From Desulfopila aestuarii DSM 18488 (GTDB lineage: Bacteria > Desulfobacterota > Desulfobulbia > Desulfobulbales > Desulfocapsaceae): a stretch of DNA of 64,000 nucleotides. The translations under genes were made by a program, and so were the position numbers. This document shows, one piece after another, positions 62,550 through 64,000 of this stretch (within the stretch, counting starts at the first letter, position 1; each line of letters starts with the position of its first letter). The DNA lies in contig CAMBBS010000001.1 in NCBI GenBank assembly GCA_945863875.1, positions 124,001 through 188,000 on the forward strand. The letters are read 5' to 3'. The notes beneath the pieces were generated by a model. That model saw only the letters and a program-made list of their open reading frames with translations, ran no database searches and had not been told where the DNA came from.

Positions 62550-64000
62550 ATGAGTGAAAAGAATGTTGTTGAAACCTCTGAAGCTGAAATCGCAGTTCAC
62601 TGGCAGGAAGAAGCCTACTATCATGCGTCTCCGGATTTTATCGGACAGGCAAACCTTACCGATAGTTCAATTTTTGAGCGGTTTAAGCTGGAAAACTTTC
62701 CTGACTACTACACTGAGTTTGCCGAGTTGCTGACCTGGTATAAATATTGGGACGAAGTCCTTGACACAAGTGATGCTCCCTGCTGGAAATGGTTCAAAGG
62801 CGGCAAATTAAACGCCAGTTATAACTGTATCGACCGGCATCTGGCCAAGAACAAGAACAAAACCGCTATTCATTTTGTCCCGGAGTTGGAAGAGGAAAGA
62901 GTCCAGCATATCACCTATCAGGAACTCTATGTCCGCGTCAATGAGTTTGCCGCTCTTCTGCGAGATACCGCAGGATTGAAACGCGGTGACCGGGTGACGG
63001 TGCATATGCCGATGTCGGCGGAACTGCCCATCACTATGCTGGCCTGTGCTCGACTGGGCGTCATTCACTCTGTGGTGTTTGGTGGTTTTTCCGCCAGTGC
63101 CTGTGCCGACCGGGTCGTTGATTCAAACAGCCGGGTTCTCATTACCATGGACTCCTATTACCGTGCGGGTAAGCTCTTGAATCATAAGGCTGTTGACGAT
63201 GAAGCCTGTGAACTGGCGGCCAAAGATGGGCAAAAAGTTGATAAGTTGCTTATCTGGCAGCGTTATCCCGGCAAGATGTCATCGGATTCGGCCCTTGTCG
63301 AAGGACGTGATATTGTTGTTAACAATGAGCTGAAAAAATATTACGGTGCGCGGGTAGAACCGGAAAAAATGCTGTCGGAGGAACCACTCTTCCTGATGTA
63401 CACCAGCGGTACGACCGGTAAACCGAAAGGCGCCCAGCATGGTACCGGCGGATATCTTGCCTATGTTACGGCAATGTCGAAATACATTCAGGATATTCAT
63501 CCCGAGGACGTCTACTGGTGTATGGCGGATATCGGCTGGATTACCGGACACTCGTTTATTGTCTATGGACCGCTGGCACTCTGTGCTTCTTCCGTTATTT
63601 TTGAGGGTGTCCCGACGTATCCGGATGCCGGACGTTCCTGGAGAATTGCCCAGGAGCTCAACGTCAACATTTTCCATACCGCACCAACCGCCATCCGGGC
63701 CTTGAGAAAAGTCGGACCGGATGAGCCGGCGAAGTATAATTTCCAATTTAAACACATGACCACCGTTGGCGAGCCCATTGAGCCGGAAGTGTGGAAATGG
63801 TATGAAAAAGAAGTGGGTAAAGGCAAGGCGGTTATTGTTGACACCTACTGGCAGACAGAGACCGGCGGCTTCCTCTGCTCGACCGTACCTGGCCTGCAGC
63901 CGATGAAGCCGGGCAGTGCCGGGCCGGGGGTACCTGGAATTCATCCAATCATTTTCGATGAAAACGGCAAGTCCATTCCGGCGGGTGCCGGCAAGGCCGG
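62550..64000 (+). CDS. acs: Acetyl-CoA synthetase (3' end outside window)
   Basis: At least 483 residues are seen; the frame is still open at the window end. The ATG at 62550 follows AAGGAGTG. It activates acetate with ATP and CoA to acetyl-CoA, with AMP and pyrophosphate released. The N-terminal ACAS domain (HWQEEAYYHASPDF), the GGFSASACADRVVDSNSRVL region, the P-loop MYTSGTTGKPKGAQHGTGGY (about 282), the WCMADIGWITGHSFIVYGPL segment and DTYWQTETGGF (about 431) are conserved. The catalytic C-terminal domain with the acetylated lysine is beyond the edge. It is likely in an operon with the upstream transporter. Confidence 0.95.
   Translation, partial: MSEKNVVETSEAEIAVHWQEEAYYHASPDFIGQANLTDSSIFERFKLENFPDYYTEFAELLTWYKYWDEVLDTSDAPCWKWFKGGKLNASYNCIDRHLAKNKNKTAIHFVPELEEERVQHITYQELYVRVNEFAALLRDTAGLKRGDRVTVHMPMSAELPITMLACARLGVIHSVVFGGFSASACADRVVDSNSRVLITMDSYYRAGKLLNHKAVDDEACELAAKDGQKVDKLLIWQRYPGKMSSDSALVEGRDIVVNNELKKYYGARVEPEKMLSEEPLFLMYTSGTTGKPKGAQHGTGGYLAYVTAMSKYIQDIHPEDVYWCMADIGWITGHSFIVYGPLALCASSVIFEGVPTYPDAGRSWRIAQELNVNIFHTAPTAIRALRKVGPDEPAKYNFQFKHMTTVGEPIEPEVWKWYEKEVGKGKAVIVDTYWQTETGGFLCSTVPGLQPMKPGSAGPGVPGIHPIIFDENGKSIPAGAGKA

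Noticed and set aside
1-64000. CRISPR arrays, tRNA or rRNA genes, prophage, insertion sequences
   Set aside because: I searched by eye for regularly spaced repeats, T-arm GTTCGAATC-type motifs, integrases and transposases and saw none. A covariance-model scan would be needed to exclude short RNAs.

Overview
The window is a stretch of bacterial chromosome with moderately high GC and dense, mostly operonic housekeeping genes. Gene content points to an anaerobic, Gram-negative Desulfobacterota bacterium, probably near the Desulfobulbales. Pointers are indolepyruvate:ferredoxin oxidoreductase with arylacetate-CoA ligases, a B12-dependent ribonucleotide reductase, an NtrYX-type two-component system beside DUF4390 and hemB, PEP synthase, and an OFA transporter paired with acetyl-CoA synthetase. 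The lineage is inferred from gene content only. I saw no rRNA, tRNA, CRISPR array, prophage or intact insertion sequence.

Layout. 0-5 kb: 3' end of treY, a TIGR01777 epimerase and ppsA. 5-13 kb: ftsH, a universal-stress-protein fragment, larB/larE for nickel-pincer cofactor synthesis, a YhcH protein, an ExeA-type ATPase fused to an OmpA domain, and a double-rubredoxin/DUF2231 membrane fusion. 13-20 kb: an AcuB-like CBS/ACT protein opposite the iorA-iorB-paaK-ACT-paaK operon, which should convert aromatic amino-acid-derived 2-oxoacids to arylacetyl-CoA and arylacetate. 20-26 kb: LysE, an NTF2-like protein, cfa with DUF2878, a cupin, GGCT, a universal stress protein, a decayed TRAP transporter and a FlK-like thioesterase. 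26-30 kb: nrdJ, SEC-C and VanZ proteins.

29.6-35 kb (minus strand) carries DUF4390, ntrY-like, ntrX-like and hemB. 35-41.5 kb has a DUF134 regulator with a possible NifX-like remnant, prfC, a poorly conserved patch with two small unknown genes, icd, a DUF2231 protein and a lipoprotein cytochrome c. 41.6-50.9 kb (mostly minus) holds a PBP4-type peptidase, a large B12-binding radical SAM protein, an AMIN protein, and pdxA-tmk-TPR lipoprotein-LolB-like lipoprotein. 51-56.3 kb (minus) is the classical ffh-rpsP-khpA-rimM-trmD-RNA methyltransferase-rplS-rnhB translation operon, ending in what looks like a frameshifted yraN. 57-60.2 kb has a CbbQ/NorQ-CbbO/NorD pair with no Rubisco or nitric-oxide reductase nearby. 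60.9-64 kb has an OFA-family transporter with a periplasmic insert and acs, which runs off the window.

Points most worth a second look: the ExeA-OmpA fusion, the orphan CbbQ/CbbO pair, the two rubredoxin/DUF2231 and DUF2231/cytochrome neighbourhoods, the OFA transporter insert, the FlK-type thioesterase with an exact catalytic-residue spacing, and four gene relics (TRAP dctQM, yraN, NifX-like, universal stress protein). I did not find a clearly unprecedented multi-gene system.
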